Positions 14,451 to 22,284 of a stretch of 25,144 bases of DNA are shown piece after piece. A program made the position numbers and the translations under genes. Positions within the stretch are counted from its first letter, which is position 1; every line of letters begins with the position of its first letter. Below the pieces are notes generated by a model. That model was not told where the DNA came from. It searched no databases and saw only the letters and a list, made by a program, of their open reading frames with translations. The DNA lies in assembly GCA_007121485.1 (NCBI GenBank), contig SKKM01000278.1, positions 1 through 25,144 of the forward strand, read 5' to 3'. Source of the DNA: Wenzhouxiangella sp. Its GTDB lineage: Bacteria > Pseudomonadota > Gammaproteobacteria > Xanthomonadales > Wenzhouxiangellaceae.

Positions 14451-15517
14451 GCCTCGAGACCCGGGTGCACTGGCGGATCGACCCGGCATTCAGCCTGGAA
14501 GTCGACCTGGCGCTGCCGTCTGACGGCGTCACCGCTCTGTTCGGGCGCTCGGGCTGCGGCAAGACCAGCCTGCTGCGCGTGATCGCCGGCCTGGAACGCA
14601 TCGCCGGCGCCGAGGTCAGTTTTCGCGGCGAGCGCTGGCAGCACGGCCGGCAATTCGTGCCCCTGCACCGGCGCCGGGTCGGGCTGGTGTTCCAGGAACA
14701 CAGCCTGATGCCGCACCTGACGGTCAGCGGCAACCTGCTCTACGGCTACAAGCGAACGCCGGAAAGCTTGCGTCGCCACCACCCGGATGAAGTCGCCGCC
14801 ATGCTGGGCATCGACGCTCTGCTCCAGCGCCCGGTGGACCGCCTCTCTGGCGGACAGCGCCAGCGCGTGGCCGTGGGCCGGGCGCTGCTTGGCAGTCCGC
14901 AGCTGCTGCTGCTGGACGAACCGCTGTCGGCCCTGGACACCCAGACCCGCCGTGAAATCATGCCGTTCTTCAGCGCGCTGGCAGCCCAGGCCGACGTGCC
15001 GATCATCCTGGTCACACACACGCCGGATGAAGTCCAGGCCATGGCCGACCGGGTGGTGTTCATGTCGGATGGTCGGGTGGACCGCATCGAGGATCTCAAG
15101 CAGGCGCTGGCGCGGCCGGATTCGCCGCTGTTCGTGGACAGCGGAGCCGCCTCGGTGCTGGAAGGGACGATCCTGGGGCAGTCGGCCGACGGCTTCGTTC
15201 GCTTTGGCAATGACCGAGTCGAACTGTTGCTGCAGCTGGACAAGACCCCGAAGCAGGGCATTTCGCGGCTGCGCATCCAGGCCAATGACGTGGCCGTTTC
15301 GCGCCGGCCGCTGGATCAGATCAGCGTGATCAACCAGCTGCCGATCACGATTGAGGGCCTTGAGCAGTGGCGTCCCGGACGCGTTCTGCTGACCGGCGTT
15401 CTGGCCGACGGTCAGCGGCTCTGCGCCGAGATCACCGAGCAGTCCCGCAACACGATGAACCTGGCCGTCGGTGAGTCCGTTTACGCGCTGATCAAGTCGG
15501 TCGCGCTGATCAACTAA
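14447..15517 (+). CDS. modC: Molybdate ABC transporter, ATP-binding protein
   Basis: A 356-residue ATPase that powers molybdate import. Nucleotide-binding motifs are complete: Walker A GRSGCGKTS (33-41), Q-loop VFQEHS (Gln83), signature LSGGQRQRV (133-141), Walker B LLLLDEP (153-159), D-loop SALD and switch His191 in VTHTPDE. The C-terminal part from about residue 290 (NQLPITIEGLEQWRPGRVLL onward) is the MOP/TOBE molybdate-binding domain typical of ModC. Since the ModE here lacks such domains, this may be the only oxyanion-sensing domain encoded in the locus. The start overlaps the modB stop (ATGA). The 3' end overlaps the convergent folK stop by 4 bases. Confidence 0.95.
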   Translation: MSLETRVHWRIDPAFSLEVDLALPSDGVTALFGRSGCGKTSLLRVIAGLERIAGAEVSFRGERWQHGRQFVPLHRRRVGLVFQEHSLMPHLTVSGNLLYGYKRTPESLRRHHPDEVAAMLGIDALLQRPVDRLSGGQRQRVAVGRALLGSPQLLLLDEPLSALDTQTRREIMPFFSALAAQADVPIILVTHTPDEVQAMADRVVFMSDGRVDRIEDLKQALARPDSPLFVDSGAASVLEGTILGQSADGFVRFGNDRVELLLQLDKTPKQGISRLRIQANDVAVSRRPLDQISVINQLPITIEGLEQWRPGRVLLTGVLADGQRLCAEITEQSRNTMNLAVGESVYALIKSVALIN

Positions 15518-16023
15518 ACGGACCAGCGCAGCGCCGGCGCCGGCCGAATCCCGTCCAACTCCTCCCCCGGCAGGCACTCCAGCAGTTCGGCGACCGTGCC
15601 GTGACCGGGAATGTCCAGCTCCGGGGCCAGGTCGGCCAGCGGCACCAGCACAAAGGCGCGCTGGTGCAGGCGCGGGTGCGGCAGGGTCAGTTCGGGTTCT
15701 TCGATTTCCTGGCCATCGACCAGCAGCAGGTCCAGGTCCAGCTCACGCGGGCCCCAGCGCTCGCCATCGCGCTTGCGGCCCAGGCCGGACTCGATGGCCA
15801 GCAGGGCGCGCAGCAGGTCCAGTGGCGCCAGTTCGGTCTGCAGGCACGCGACCGCGTTGAGAAATTCAGGCTGGTCCAGCTGGCCCCAGGGCGCGGTCCA
15901 GTAGGCCGGCGAAACCGCGGCCAGGCGGGTTTGCGGCAGGGCCTGAAGGGCAATCAGGGCTTGTTGCAGGGTCTGCTCGGGCCGACCCAGGTTCGCCCCC
16001 AGGCCGATCCAGGCCAGGCTCAC
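15514..16023 (-). CDS. folK: HPPK (6-hydroxymethyl-7,8-dihydropterin pyrophosphokinase)
   Basis: A 169-residue folate-pathway kinase that transfers pyrophosphate from ATP to hydroxymethyl-dihydropterin. Hallmarks are the N-terminal WIGLGANLGRP, the TAPWGQLDQPEFLNAV segment, and the signature RWGPRELDLDLLL (89-101), followed by LPHPRLHQRAFVLVPL. It starts with GTG at 16023, overlapping the pcnB stop as GTGA. The longer open frame upstream is the other frame of pcnB and was rejected. The pcnB-folK coupling matches that in E. coli and relatives. Its stop lies inside the last codons of the convergent modC. Confidence 0.95.
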   Translation of the reverse strand: MSLAWIGLGANLGRPEQTLQQALIALQALPQTRLAAVSPAYWTAPWGQLDQPEFLNAVACLQTELAPLDLLRALLAIESGLGRKRDGERWGPRELDLDLLLVDGQEIEEPELTLPHPRLHQRAFVLVPLADLAPELDIPGHGTVAELLECLPGEELDGIRPAPALRWSV

Positions 16024-17348
16024 TGGGCGCTCGGCGTCTTGCGCTTGCGCGGCCGACGCCGGCGCTTCTTGCCGCCGCCCCCGGCCGGCGCCGAGTGAAT
16101 CATCTTCATCCGCTCCTCGTGGTCGACCTCCTGGACGTCGGTCCACCACTGGGCCAGCTCGGCCAGTTCCGGCTCCTCGTCCACGCGCAGCAGCAGGAAA
16201 TCGTAGGCCGCGCGGAAGCGGCGCTCGTTGATCAGCCGCACGGCGCGCTTGCCGCGGCGTTTCTCGAAGCGCGGCTGCATGCACCAGATTTCCTTGGCGA
16301 TGGTGGAAAAGCGGCGGTGCAGGGCCACCTTGCGGGCCTGGGCGACGATGGCCTCCTCGCCGGCCTCGGCCAACGCTTCGACCGGTGCCGCGCCGGCCGC
16401 GACCAGTTCATCCGCGCGCGCCTTGACCCGCTGCCACAGGAAGGCCGCGAACAGAAAACCCGGGGTCACCGGCAGGCCTTCGGCAATGCGCTGGTCGGTG
16501 TTCTTCAGTGCGTTCTCGACCAGTTTCGGCGGCTGCGCCGGGTCGGGAAACAGACCGGGAAACAATTCCGGCCACAGCGCCAGGCGAACCAGGGCCTGGT
16601 AGGTCGGCCAGGCGTGACCGCTCAAGAAAAGCTTGAGGATTTCGTCAAACAGGCGCGACGGCGGAATGCCCTCCAGCAAGGGCGCCATGGACACGATCGG
16701 CCCGGCCGTTTGCGGCTCCATGGCCAGATCCAGCTTGACCATGAAACGCGCCGCGCGCAGCAGGCGGACCGGGTCCTCGCGGTAGCGGGACACGGGTTCT
16801 CCGATCAGGCGCAACCGGCGCTGGCGCACGTCGGCATAGCCGTCGACATGGTCACGGATGGTCTCCGTGGCCGGGTCGTACATCAGTGCATTGATGGTGA
16901 AATCGCGGCGCCGCGCGTCCTCGGCCTCGGTGCCGAACACGTTGTCGCGGGTCACTCTTCCGCCGTCCTCGACCACGCGATCGGCGTCATCGTCGTCGCC
17001 GTCGCCATCACCGCCGCCGCGGAAGGTCGCCACCTCGATGATTTCACGCCCGAAGCGCACGTGCGCCAGGCGGAAGCGCCGCCCGATCAGGCGGGCATTG
17101 CGGAACAGTTCGCGGATCTCCTCCGGCGTCGCGTTGGTGGCCACGTCGAAGTCCTTGGGCCGGGTCTCGAGCAGAAGGTCACGGATGCAGCCGCCGACCA
17201 GGTAGGCGTCGAAGCCCGCTTCCTGCAGACGCTCGATCACCTTCAGGGCGTTGGTGCTGACCTGGCGGCGCTGGATGCCGTGCTCCGTGCGCGGCACGAT
17301 CAGTGGATCGGATCCGGTCGTGGGCCGGGAAACGGGGGTGGAATTCAA
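16020..17348 (-). CDS. pcnB: Poly(A) polymerase I
   Basis: A 442-residue nucleotidyltransferase that adds 3' poly(A) tails to RNA and promotes decay. The catalytic head has YLVGGCIRDLL (49-59) and the metal-binding KDFDVATNATPEEI (65-78), then RRFRLAHVRFG, RRRDFTINALMYD and RYREDPVRLLRAARF. N-terminal VPRTEHGIQRRQVSTNALKV aligns with E. coli PcnB rather than CCA-adding enzymes, and the Lys/Arg-rich tail after residue 420 is typical of PcnB. An unusual run of Gly and Asp (GGGDGDGDDDDAD, 111-123) enlarges a surface loop. The start is non-ATG: TTG 17348, with GTG 17297 an option; E. coli pcnB also uses a non-AUG start. folK overlaps its stop. Confidence 0.93.
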   Translation of the reverse strand: MNSTPVSRPTTGSDPLIVPRTEHGIQRRQVSTNALKVIERLQEAGFDAYLVGGCIRDLLLETRPKDFDVATNATPEEIRELFRNARLIGRRFRLAHVRFGREIIEVATFRGGGDGDGDDDDADRVVEDGGRVTRDNVFGTEAEDARRRDFTINALMYDPATETIRDHVDGYADVRQRRLRLIGEPVSRYREDPVRLLRAARFMVKLDLAMEPQTAGPIVSMAPLLEGIPPSRLFDEILKLFLSGHAWPTYQALVRLALWPELFPGLFPDPAQPPKLVENALKNTDQRIAEGLPVTPGFLFAAFLWQRVKARADELVAAGAAPVEALAEAGEEAIVAQARKVALHRRFSTIAKEIWCMQPRFEKRRGKRAVRLINERRFRAAYDFLLLRVDEEPELAELAQWWTDVQEVDHEERMKMIHSAPAGGGGKKRRRRPRKRKTPSAQ

Positions 17349-17411
17349 GAGATTTTGGAGCCCGAGGTGAGGACGATGTCTGGACTGATTTGCTAAACTT
17401 TTAACTCTTGG

Positions 17412-17438
17412 ATTCTAGCACCTTCCCGCAACGGCCAA
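17412..17438 (-). promoter_or_regulatory. Possible pcnB-folK promoter
   Basis: On the minus strand TAGAAT (17417-17412) matches five of six -10 bases, and TTGGCC (17438-17433) lies upstream with a short 15-base spacer. A start near 17405 would leave a leader of about 57 bases before the TTG start. The spacing is suboptimal, so the call is tentative. Confidence 0.35.
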
Positions 17439-17515
17439 GCCAACGGAGCGTGAACCTCGCCCGATATGCTGAGCCTGGAAAATTCCCTGGCCCTTCAACC
17501 TGATCAATTCGCACC

Positions 17516-17839
17516 ATGACATTCGTCGTTACCGAAAACTGCATCAAGTGCAAGTACACCGACTGCGTCGAGGTCTGCCCCGTCGACTGCTTCCACGAGG
17601 GACCCAACTTCCTGGTCATCGATCCGGAAGAGTGCATCGACTGTACGCTGTGTGAACCGGAATGCCCGGTCGAGGCGATCTACCCGGAAGACGATCTGCC
17701 GGCCGATCAGCTGGACTTCCTCGAACTCAACGCCGAACTGTCGCGCCAGTGGCCGGTCATCACCGAGATGAAGCCGGCCCCGGCTGACGCCAAGGAGTGG
17801 GAAGACGTCCCGGACAAGCGCAAGCTGCTCGAACGCTAG
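17516..17839 (+). CDS. fdxA: 7Fe ferredoxin (3Fe-4S/4Fe-4S)
   Basis: A 107-residue cytoplasmic electron carrier of the Azotobacter FdI type. Cluster cysteines are Cys9, 12, 17, 21 and 25 in NCIKCKYTDCVEVCPVDC and Cys40, 43, 46 and 50 in ECIDCTLCEPECP; the 7-residue spacing CxxxxxxxC between 9 and 17 indicates a 3Fe-4S site plus a 4Fe-4S site. The C-terminal half (DDLPADQLDFLELNAELSRQ) is the usual helical extension. Electron partners cannot be told from context. The ATG has no clear ribosome-binding site. The gene is divergent from pcnB and convergent with bamC. Confidence 0.95.
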   Translation: MTFVVTENCIKCKYTDCVEVCPVDCFHEGPNFLVIDPEECIDCTLCEPECPVEAIYPEDDLPADQLDFLELNAELSRQWPVITEMKPAPADAKEWEDVPDKRKLLER

Positions 17840-17847
17840 CGCCGGCA

Positions 17848-17868
17848 CCGGGGTGGCCAACGCCCCGG
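17848..17868. terminator. Hairpin between convergent fdxA and bamC
   Basis: CCGGGGTG (17848-17855) pairs with CGCCCCGG (17861-17868), eight pairs including one G-T, around a GCCAA loop. It lies in the 37-base gap between the two stop codons and could end transcription from both sides. Neither side carries a T-tract, so intrinsic strength is unsure. Confidence 0.45.
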
Positions 17869-17876
17869 GAGGGGCC

Positions 17877-18497
17877 TCAGCCGAGGCGCTCGCGCAGCAC
17901 CGACAGCACGTGTTCGGCCTGGTTCATTTCAACCAGGTTGCCGGAGCCGTCGAACAGCAGCACCCGGGTTGAACGGTCGTTGACCGCCTCGACCTCGGCC
18001 ACGAAATCACCGCTGTGATCGATGCGTTCGGCGCTGCGCCAGAAGGCCAGGCGGGACAATCCGGTGCGGTCAATGACGGTCGGATCGTCGTTGAAACGGA
18101 ACAGGTACTGCTGGCGATCCTGGCGCACTTCGCGCACCTGCATGCCGGCCCGGTTGAGGCTGAAGCCCAGACGCCGCCAGACGCTGTCGGCCTCATCCTC
18201 GACCTCCAGGAACAGGCCGCGCGGACCGAAACGGATGTGCGAACGAGAGCGCTCCGCTTCGGCGCTGGGCAGGACACGCGGCGGACGCGCCTCATGCTGT
18301 CCCGCCATTTCCGGCAGGAACACGCCGCTCACCTCGAAGGTCGGGCGAATGCGGGGCTCGTCCAGGCCGTCCGGGACGCGGATCGGCGAGACTTCCTCGC
18401 TTTCCAGGTAAACCGGCTGGCGATCCCGGCCGGCGCACGCCGACAGGACCAGTGCGATCAGGGACCATGTAATGACGGTTTTTAGGCGTTGAGACAA
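17877..18497 (-). CDS. bamC: BamC-like outer-membrane assembly lipoprotein
   Basis: Lipoprotein of the BAM complex that inserts outer-membrane proteins. Signal MSQRLKTVITWSLIALVLSAC with lipobox LSAC; then a BamC-like lasso segment (VSPIRVPDGLDEPRIRPTF, where E. coli has VPPGLDTP) expected to bind BamD, then one helix-grip domain (RFGPRGLFLEVEDEADSVWR to the end). At about 206 residues it is much shorter than E. coli BamC (344), which has two such domains. The chosen TTG start at 18497 follows CAGGAG with 9 bases of spacing and gives a compact signal; an ATG at 18518 would add seven residues and bury that site in coding sequence. It follows dapA, the order also seen in E. coli. Confidence 0.85.
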   Translation of the reverse strand: MSQRLKTVITWSLIALVLSACAGRDRQPVYLESEEVSPIRVPDGLDEPRIRPTFEVSGVFLPEMAGQHEARPPRVLPSAEAERSRSHIRFGPRGLFLEVEDEADSVWRRLGFSLNRAGMQVREVRQDRQQYLFRFNDDPTVIDRTGLSRLAFWRSAERIDHSGDFVAEVEAVNDRSTRVLLFDGSGNLVEMNQAEHVLSVLRERLG

Positions 18498-18551
18498 GCT
18501 TGAAAACTCCTGGAGCATTTGCTGCGATTTAAGGGCCCGTGACCGCGGACA

Positions 18552-19457
18552 TCAAAACGATGCCGTGGTGGGCGCGATCTGGTCGGCGGGCAGAATGGAA
18601 GCCAGTGATCCCACCAGCGCATCGGCCTGCTGCCGGAAGCGCGGGTCAAGATTGACCAGGGGCAGACGCAGGCCATCCGCGATGCGGCCCATGCGATACA
18701 GCATCCATTTTACCGGCACCGGGTTGGCTTCGACAGTCAGGAAGGTAAACAGCTCCTGCATGCGGGCATTGATTGCACGGGCTTCCTGCGCGCGACCCTC
18801 CAGTGCCAGGGCGGCCATGCGGACAAAGACCTCGGGAACCACGTTGGCGGCCACCGACACGACGCCTTTGGCGCCGGCCAGCATGCTTTCGCAACAGCTG
18901 AAATCGTCGCCGCTGAGCACGTCCAACCCGCCGGCGACCAGCCTGAGCACGCGTTCCGGGTCACCAACCGCCTCCTTGATGGCCACGATGCGCGGATGCC
19001 GGGCCAGGGCCAGGCTGGTCTCCGGCAACAGGTCCACCGCCGTTCGGGCCGGCACGTTATAGAGAATCAGGGGCAATTCGGCCGCGTCGGCCACGGCCAG
19101 GTAGTGCGCCAGCAGCCCGCGCTGCGAAGGCCGGTTGTAGGCTGGCGTGACCACCAGGGCGGCATCGGCGCCGAGCCGGGCCGCCAGCGCCGTGCGCGAT
19201 AGGGTCTGGGCGGTAGAAGGAAAACCGGTACCGGCAATGACCTTGACTACACCGCCGGCCTCTTCAACGGCCAGCGTCAGCAGGCGAACGAATTCCGATT
19301 CGCTCAGGCTGGCCGATTCACCGGTGGTTCCGGCCACCACCACGCCGGAGGTACCGGCCGAGCGATGCCATGCCAGCAGCGATCGCCAGCGGTCTTCGTC
19401 GATCGCGCCATCTTCGCCCATCGGCGTGACCAGAGCGACCAGCGATCCCTGAAACAT
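18552..19457 (-). CDS. dapA: 4-hydroxy-tetrahydrodipicolinate synthase
   Basis: Committed step of lysine and meso-diaminopimelate synthesis: condensation of pyruvate with aspartate semialdehyde. The 301-residue TIM barrel has the catalytic residues at the numbering of E. coli DapA: Thr44-Thr45 (GTTGES), Tyr107 (TPAYNRP), Tyr133 (LYNVPAR), Arg138 and Schiff-base Lys161 (VAIKEAVGD). ATG 19457 is preceded by GGAGGT, a near-perfect ribosome-binding site; the longer frame upstream lacks conservation. bamC follows 54 bases downstream. It is divergent from prxQ with a 146-base gap in which I see no confident promoter. Confidence 0.97.
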   Translation of the reverse strand: MFQGSLVALVTPMGEDGAIDEDRWRSLLAWHRSAGTSGVVVAGTTGESASLSESEFVRLLTLAVEEAGGVVKVIAGTGFPSTAQTLSRTALAARLGADAALVVTPAYNRPSQRGLLAHYLAVADAAELPLILYNVPARTAVDLLPETSLALARHPRIVAIKEAVGDPERVLRLVAGGLDVLSGDDFSCCESMLAGAKGVVSVAANVVPEVFVRMAALALEGRAQEARAINARMQELFTFLTVEANPVPVKWMLYRMGRIADGLRLPLVNLDPRFRQQADALVGSLASILPADQIAPTTASF

Positions 19458-19603
19458 CAAACCTCCGTGTAAGCGTCCACGATTCTTGTATCCACCATCG
19501 GCGACTGTGTGGACCACGAGACTGCAAAACAGTTTAACCCATCCCTTCACGACTCCCGCCTGTTAAGCTTTAGCCTGGTCTCTAACAAATGCTTTACAAG
19601 GCC

Positions 19604-20074
19604 ATGTCCAACGCCTACTCCAAGCTGCAATCCCCCGCGCTGCCCGCCACCGGCACCGAATCCGGCCAGCTCAGCCTGTCCGACCTGCAGGGCCAGGCCG
19701 TGGTGGTGTACTTCTATCCGCGCGACAACACCCCCGGGTGCACCAAGCAGGGCGAGGGTTTCCGCGACCACCACGAGGCCTTCGCCGACCACAACTGCCT
19801 GATCGTCGGAGTCTCCCGCGATAGCCTGGCCAGCCACGAGAAGTTTGCCGCCAAGTACCAGTTCCCCTTCCCGCTGATCGCCGATCCGGACGAGACGCTG
19901 TGCCGGCAGTTCGACGTCATCAAGGAAAAGAACATGTACGGCAAGAAGGTCATGGGCGTGGAGCGCAGCACCTTCCTGTTCGACCGCAACGGCCGACTGG
20001 TGCGCGAATGGCGCAAGGTCAAGGTACCGGGGCACGTCGAGGAAGTACTCGAGGCGGTGACCCAGCTATCCTGA
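19604..20074 (+). CDS. bcp: Thioredoxin-dependent thiol peroxidase (Bcp/PrxQ family)
   Basis: A 156-residue peroxiredoxin that reduces hydrogen and organic peroxides. The peroxidatic Cys46 is in YPRDNTPGCTKQGEGFRD. In E. coli Bcp the resolving cysteine is five residues later (PGCTVQAC); here that position is Glu51. The remaining cysteines are Cys65 and Cys100 (DETLCRQF), so resolution must use another cysteine or an external thiol. ATG 19604 gives the typical N-terminus; ATG 19589 is in frame and would add five residues. phoH follows after 57 bases, an arrangement I associate with Xanthomonadales-like genomes, from memory. Confidence 0.92.
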   Translation: MSNAYSKLQSPALPATGTESGQLSLSDLQGQAVVVYFYPRDNTPGCTKQGEGFRDHHEAFADHNCLIVGVSRDSLASHEKFAAKYQFPFPLIADPDETLCRQFDVIKEKNMYGKKVMGVERSTFLFDRNGRLVREWRKVKVPGHVEEVLEAVTQLS

Positions 20075-20131
20075 AGGCCCCTCCCCGGCCAGATTTCCCG
20101 CACCCACTGCACATGAGGAGAATCCCGCGCC

Positions 20132-21523
20132 ATGACTGAACGGCCGCGGCTGTACCTGCTGGACACCAACGTGCTGATGCACGACCCCACATCCCTGTTC
20201 CGCTTCGCCGAACACGACATCTTCCTGCCCATGATCGTGCTCGAAGAGCTGGACCGATCGAAAAAAGGCGTCACCGAGGTCGCCCGCAACGTGCGCCAGG
20301 CCAGCCGCTTCATCGGTCAGCTGATGGGCGAGGATGCCGATCTCGAACAGGGCCTCGCGCTGAGCGAACCCGAGGGCCTGAACCTGAAGGTCGGCAGCGG
20401 GCGGCTGTATTTTCAGACCGACCATCTCGACAACGGCGAACAGCTGGTCGGCGACTCCTCAGTGGCCGACAACAAGATCCTGCTGTCCGCCCTCAGCCTG
20501 ACCCGGCGGCACCCCGATCGTGATGTCATCCTGGTTTCCAAGGACATCAACCTCCGCATCAAGGCGGCCATCCACGGCCTCAAGGCCGAGGACTACCACA
20601 ACGACCGCGCGCTCGACGACCTGAGCCTGCTTTACACCGGCGTCAAGCACCTGGATTCCAGCTTCTGGGAGCAGCACGAACCGGAGCACTCCTGGACCGA
20701 AGACAGCCGAACCTTCTACCGCATCGCGCGGGCGGGCGACGAGGACTGGTACCCCAACCAGTGCCTGCAGCTGGCCGGCGAAAACGGCCTGGAAGCCCTG
20801 GTCCGCCGTGTCGATCCGGCCCAGGTGGTGCTGGAAGTAGCACGCGATTACCGGCGCAGCCAGCACGACGTCTGGGGCATCCAGGCGCGCAACCCGGAGC
20901 AGAATTTCGCCCTCAATCTGCTGATGGATCCGCAGGTCGATTTCGTCACCCTGCTGGGCACGGCCGGCACCGGCAAGACCCTGCTGGCGCTGGCGGCCGG
21001 CCTGGCGCAGACCCTTGATGACAAGATTTATCGCGAAATCATCATGACCCGCGCCACGGTTTCGGTCGGCGAGGAAATCGGCTACCTGCCGGGCACCGAG
21101 GAAGAAAAGATGACGCCCTGGATGGGCGCCCTGACCGACAACCTCGAAGTATTGACCGAGTCCGATGGACACGGCGGCGAATGGGGCCGGGCGGCGACCA
21201 ACGATCTGCTGGCTTCACGCATCAAGATCCGTGCGCTCAACTTCATGCGCGGCCGGACCTTCCTCAACCGCTACCTGATCATCGACGAAGCGCAGAACCT
21301 CACGCCGAAGCAGATGAAGACCCTGGTCACCCGCGCCGGACCCGGCACCAAGATCGTGTGCCTGGGCAACGTGGAGCAGATCGACACGCCCTACCTCACC
21401 GAAACGACCTCGGGCCTGACGTTCGCCGTCGACCGCTTCAAGTACTGGCCGCACGCAGGCCACGTGACGCTCAGACGCGGCGAGCGCTCGCGCCTGGCCG
21501 ATTTTGCTTCAGAAGCCCTTTAG
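20132..21523 (+). CDS. phoH: PIN-PhoH fusion: RNase/ATPase of the PhoH family
   Basis: A 463-residue protein with an N-terminal PIN nuclease domain (LYLLDTNVLMHDP, Asp11; FLPMIVLEELDRSKKG; VADNKILLSAL; VILVSKDINLRIKA) and a C-terminal PhoH P-loop ATPase domain from about residue 245, with Walker A GTAGTGKT (276-283) and Walker B LIIDEAQN (382-389), then QMKTLVTRAGPGTKIVCLG. This is the PhoH2 architecture, for which RNA helicase and ribonuclease activity has been described in mycobacteria. A GAGGAG site (20114-20119) lies 12 bases before the ATG. The stop overlaps the convergent NRDE gene by 4 bases. Confidence 0.93.
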   Translation: MTERPRLYLLDTNVLMHDPTSLFRFAEHDIFLPMIVLEELDRSKKGVTEVARNVRQASRFIGQLMGEDADLEQGLALSEPEGLNLKVGSGRLYFQTDHLDNGEQLVGDSSVADNKILLSALSLTRRHPDRDVILVSKDINLRIKAAIHGLKAEDYHNDRALDDLSLLYTGVKHLDSSFWEQHEPEHSWTEDSRTFYRIARAGDEDWYPNQCLQLAGENGLEALVRRVDPAQVVLEVARDYRRSQHDVWGIQARNPEQNFALNLLMDPQVDFVTLLGTAGTGKTLLALAAGLAQTLDDKIYREIIMTRATVSVGEEIGYLPGTEEEKMTPWMGALTDNLEVLTESDGHGGEWGRAATNDLLASRIKIRALNFMRGRTFLNRYLIIDEAQNLTPKQMKTLVTRAGPGTKIVCLGNVEQIDTPYLTETTSGLTFAVDRFKYWPHAGHVTLRRGERSRLADFASEAL

Positions 21524-22269
21524 GGCGGGTCGAAGCGGTATTCAAGCTGGCCGGCAATGCGACCCTGGCGATCGAAACTGCGCTCGACCGCCAGGGTCGA
21601 GCGCTCACCCAGAACCAGCAGCGTGGTGGAGCGGGTGCCGTAGGTCTCACCGACGATGAACGGCGGCGACAGGAAGCGTTCCATCTCCAGCCCCACGCCG
21701 GTTTCGGGCAGTTCCTCGTCCGGCGCCCGGGCCTGATCGTGCATCAGGCCCAGCAGGCGCTCCGGGTCGATCGCCGCGCCGCCGTCCAGCAATCCGCGCA
21801 GGGCCACCGCGGCCCGGCGCGATTTGGGCCAGGGCTCGTCCAGACTGCCGTTGGACAGGGCGTGCACGCCGGGGGCCACCGCGCGCGGCGCCGACCTCGA
21901 GCCCACGTACCACAGCGCTTCCGGGCTGCCCAGCAGTAGGTTGAAAGGCGCGTAACGTGCGCGGCGTTCTGCGACACGCGCGGCCCAGGCGGCAGGATCC
22001 TGGCCGCTGGCCAGGTAGTCGACGGGCAGTTCGCCCCGTGATGAACTGACCGGGTCGGCGTGCGGATCGCGCACGTTGGTCAGCGCCGCCCAGCGCCCGT
22101 CGCGCGCAAGCACAAGCCACGTACCGCCGGCCTGCTCGTCGCGCCCGGCCAGCCAGCCATCCTGCCAGGCCATGACGCGCGTCGGGCGCTCATGGAACTC
22201 GTCGCGATTGGCCACCAGTACCAGGTGGCGCGCCGCACCGGGCTCGAAGCGGAATGTGAGCAGGCACAT
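21520..22269 (-). CDS. NRDE-family protein (TANGO2-like)
   Basis: A 249-residue protein of the NRDE family, related to eukaryotic TANGO2. It begins MCLLTF, with Cys2 in the position of an N-terminal-nucleophile residue if Met is removed, and has the name-giving LVANRDEFHERPT (18-30), then AGGTWLVLARDGRWAALTNVR and a late TYGTRSTTLLVL. Its biochemical role is not established; TANGO2 relatives have been tied to heme and lipid handling. It follows tldE by 15 bases, so it is likely the third gene of a tldD-tldE unit, a context that may bear on function. Its stop overlaps the stop of convergent phoH. Confidence 0.88.
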   Translation of the reverse strand: MCLLTFRFEPGAARHLVLVANRDEFHERPTRVMAWQDGWLAGRDEQAGGTWLVLARDGRWAALTNVRDPHADPVSSSRGELPVDYLASGQDPAAWAARVAERRARYAPFNLLLGSPEALWYVGSRSAPRAVAPGVHALSNGSLDEPWPKSRRAAVALRGLLDGGAAIDPERLLGLMHDQARAPDEELPETGVGLEMERFLSPPFIVGETYGTRSTTLLVLGERSTLAVERSFDRQGRIAGQLEYRFDPP

Positions 22270-22284
22270 GGCCAGGGCTCGCGA

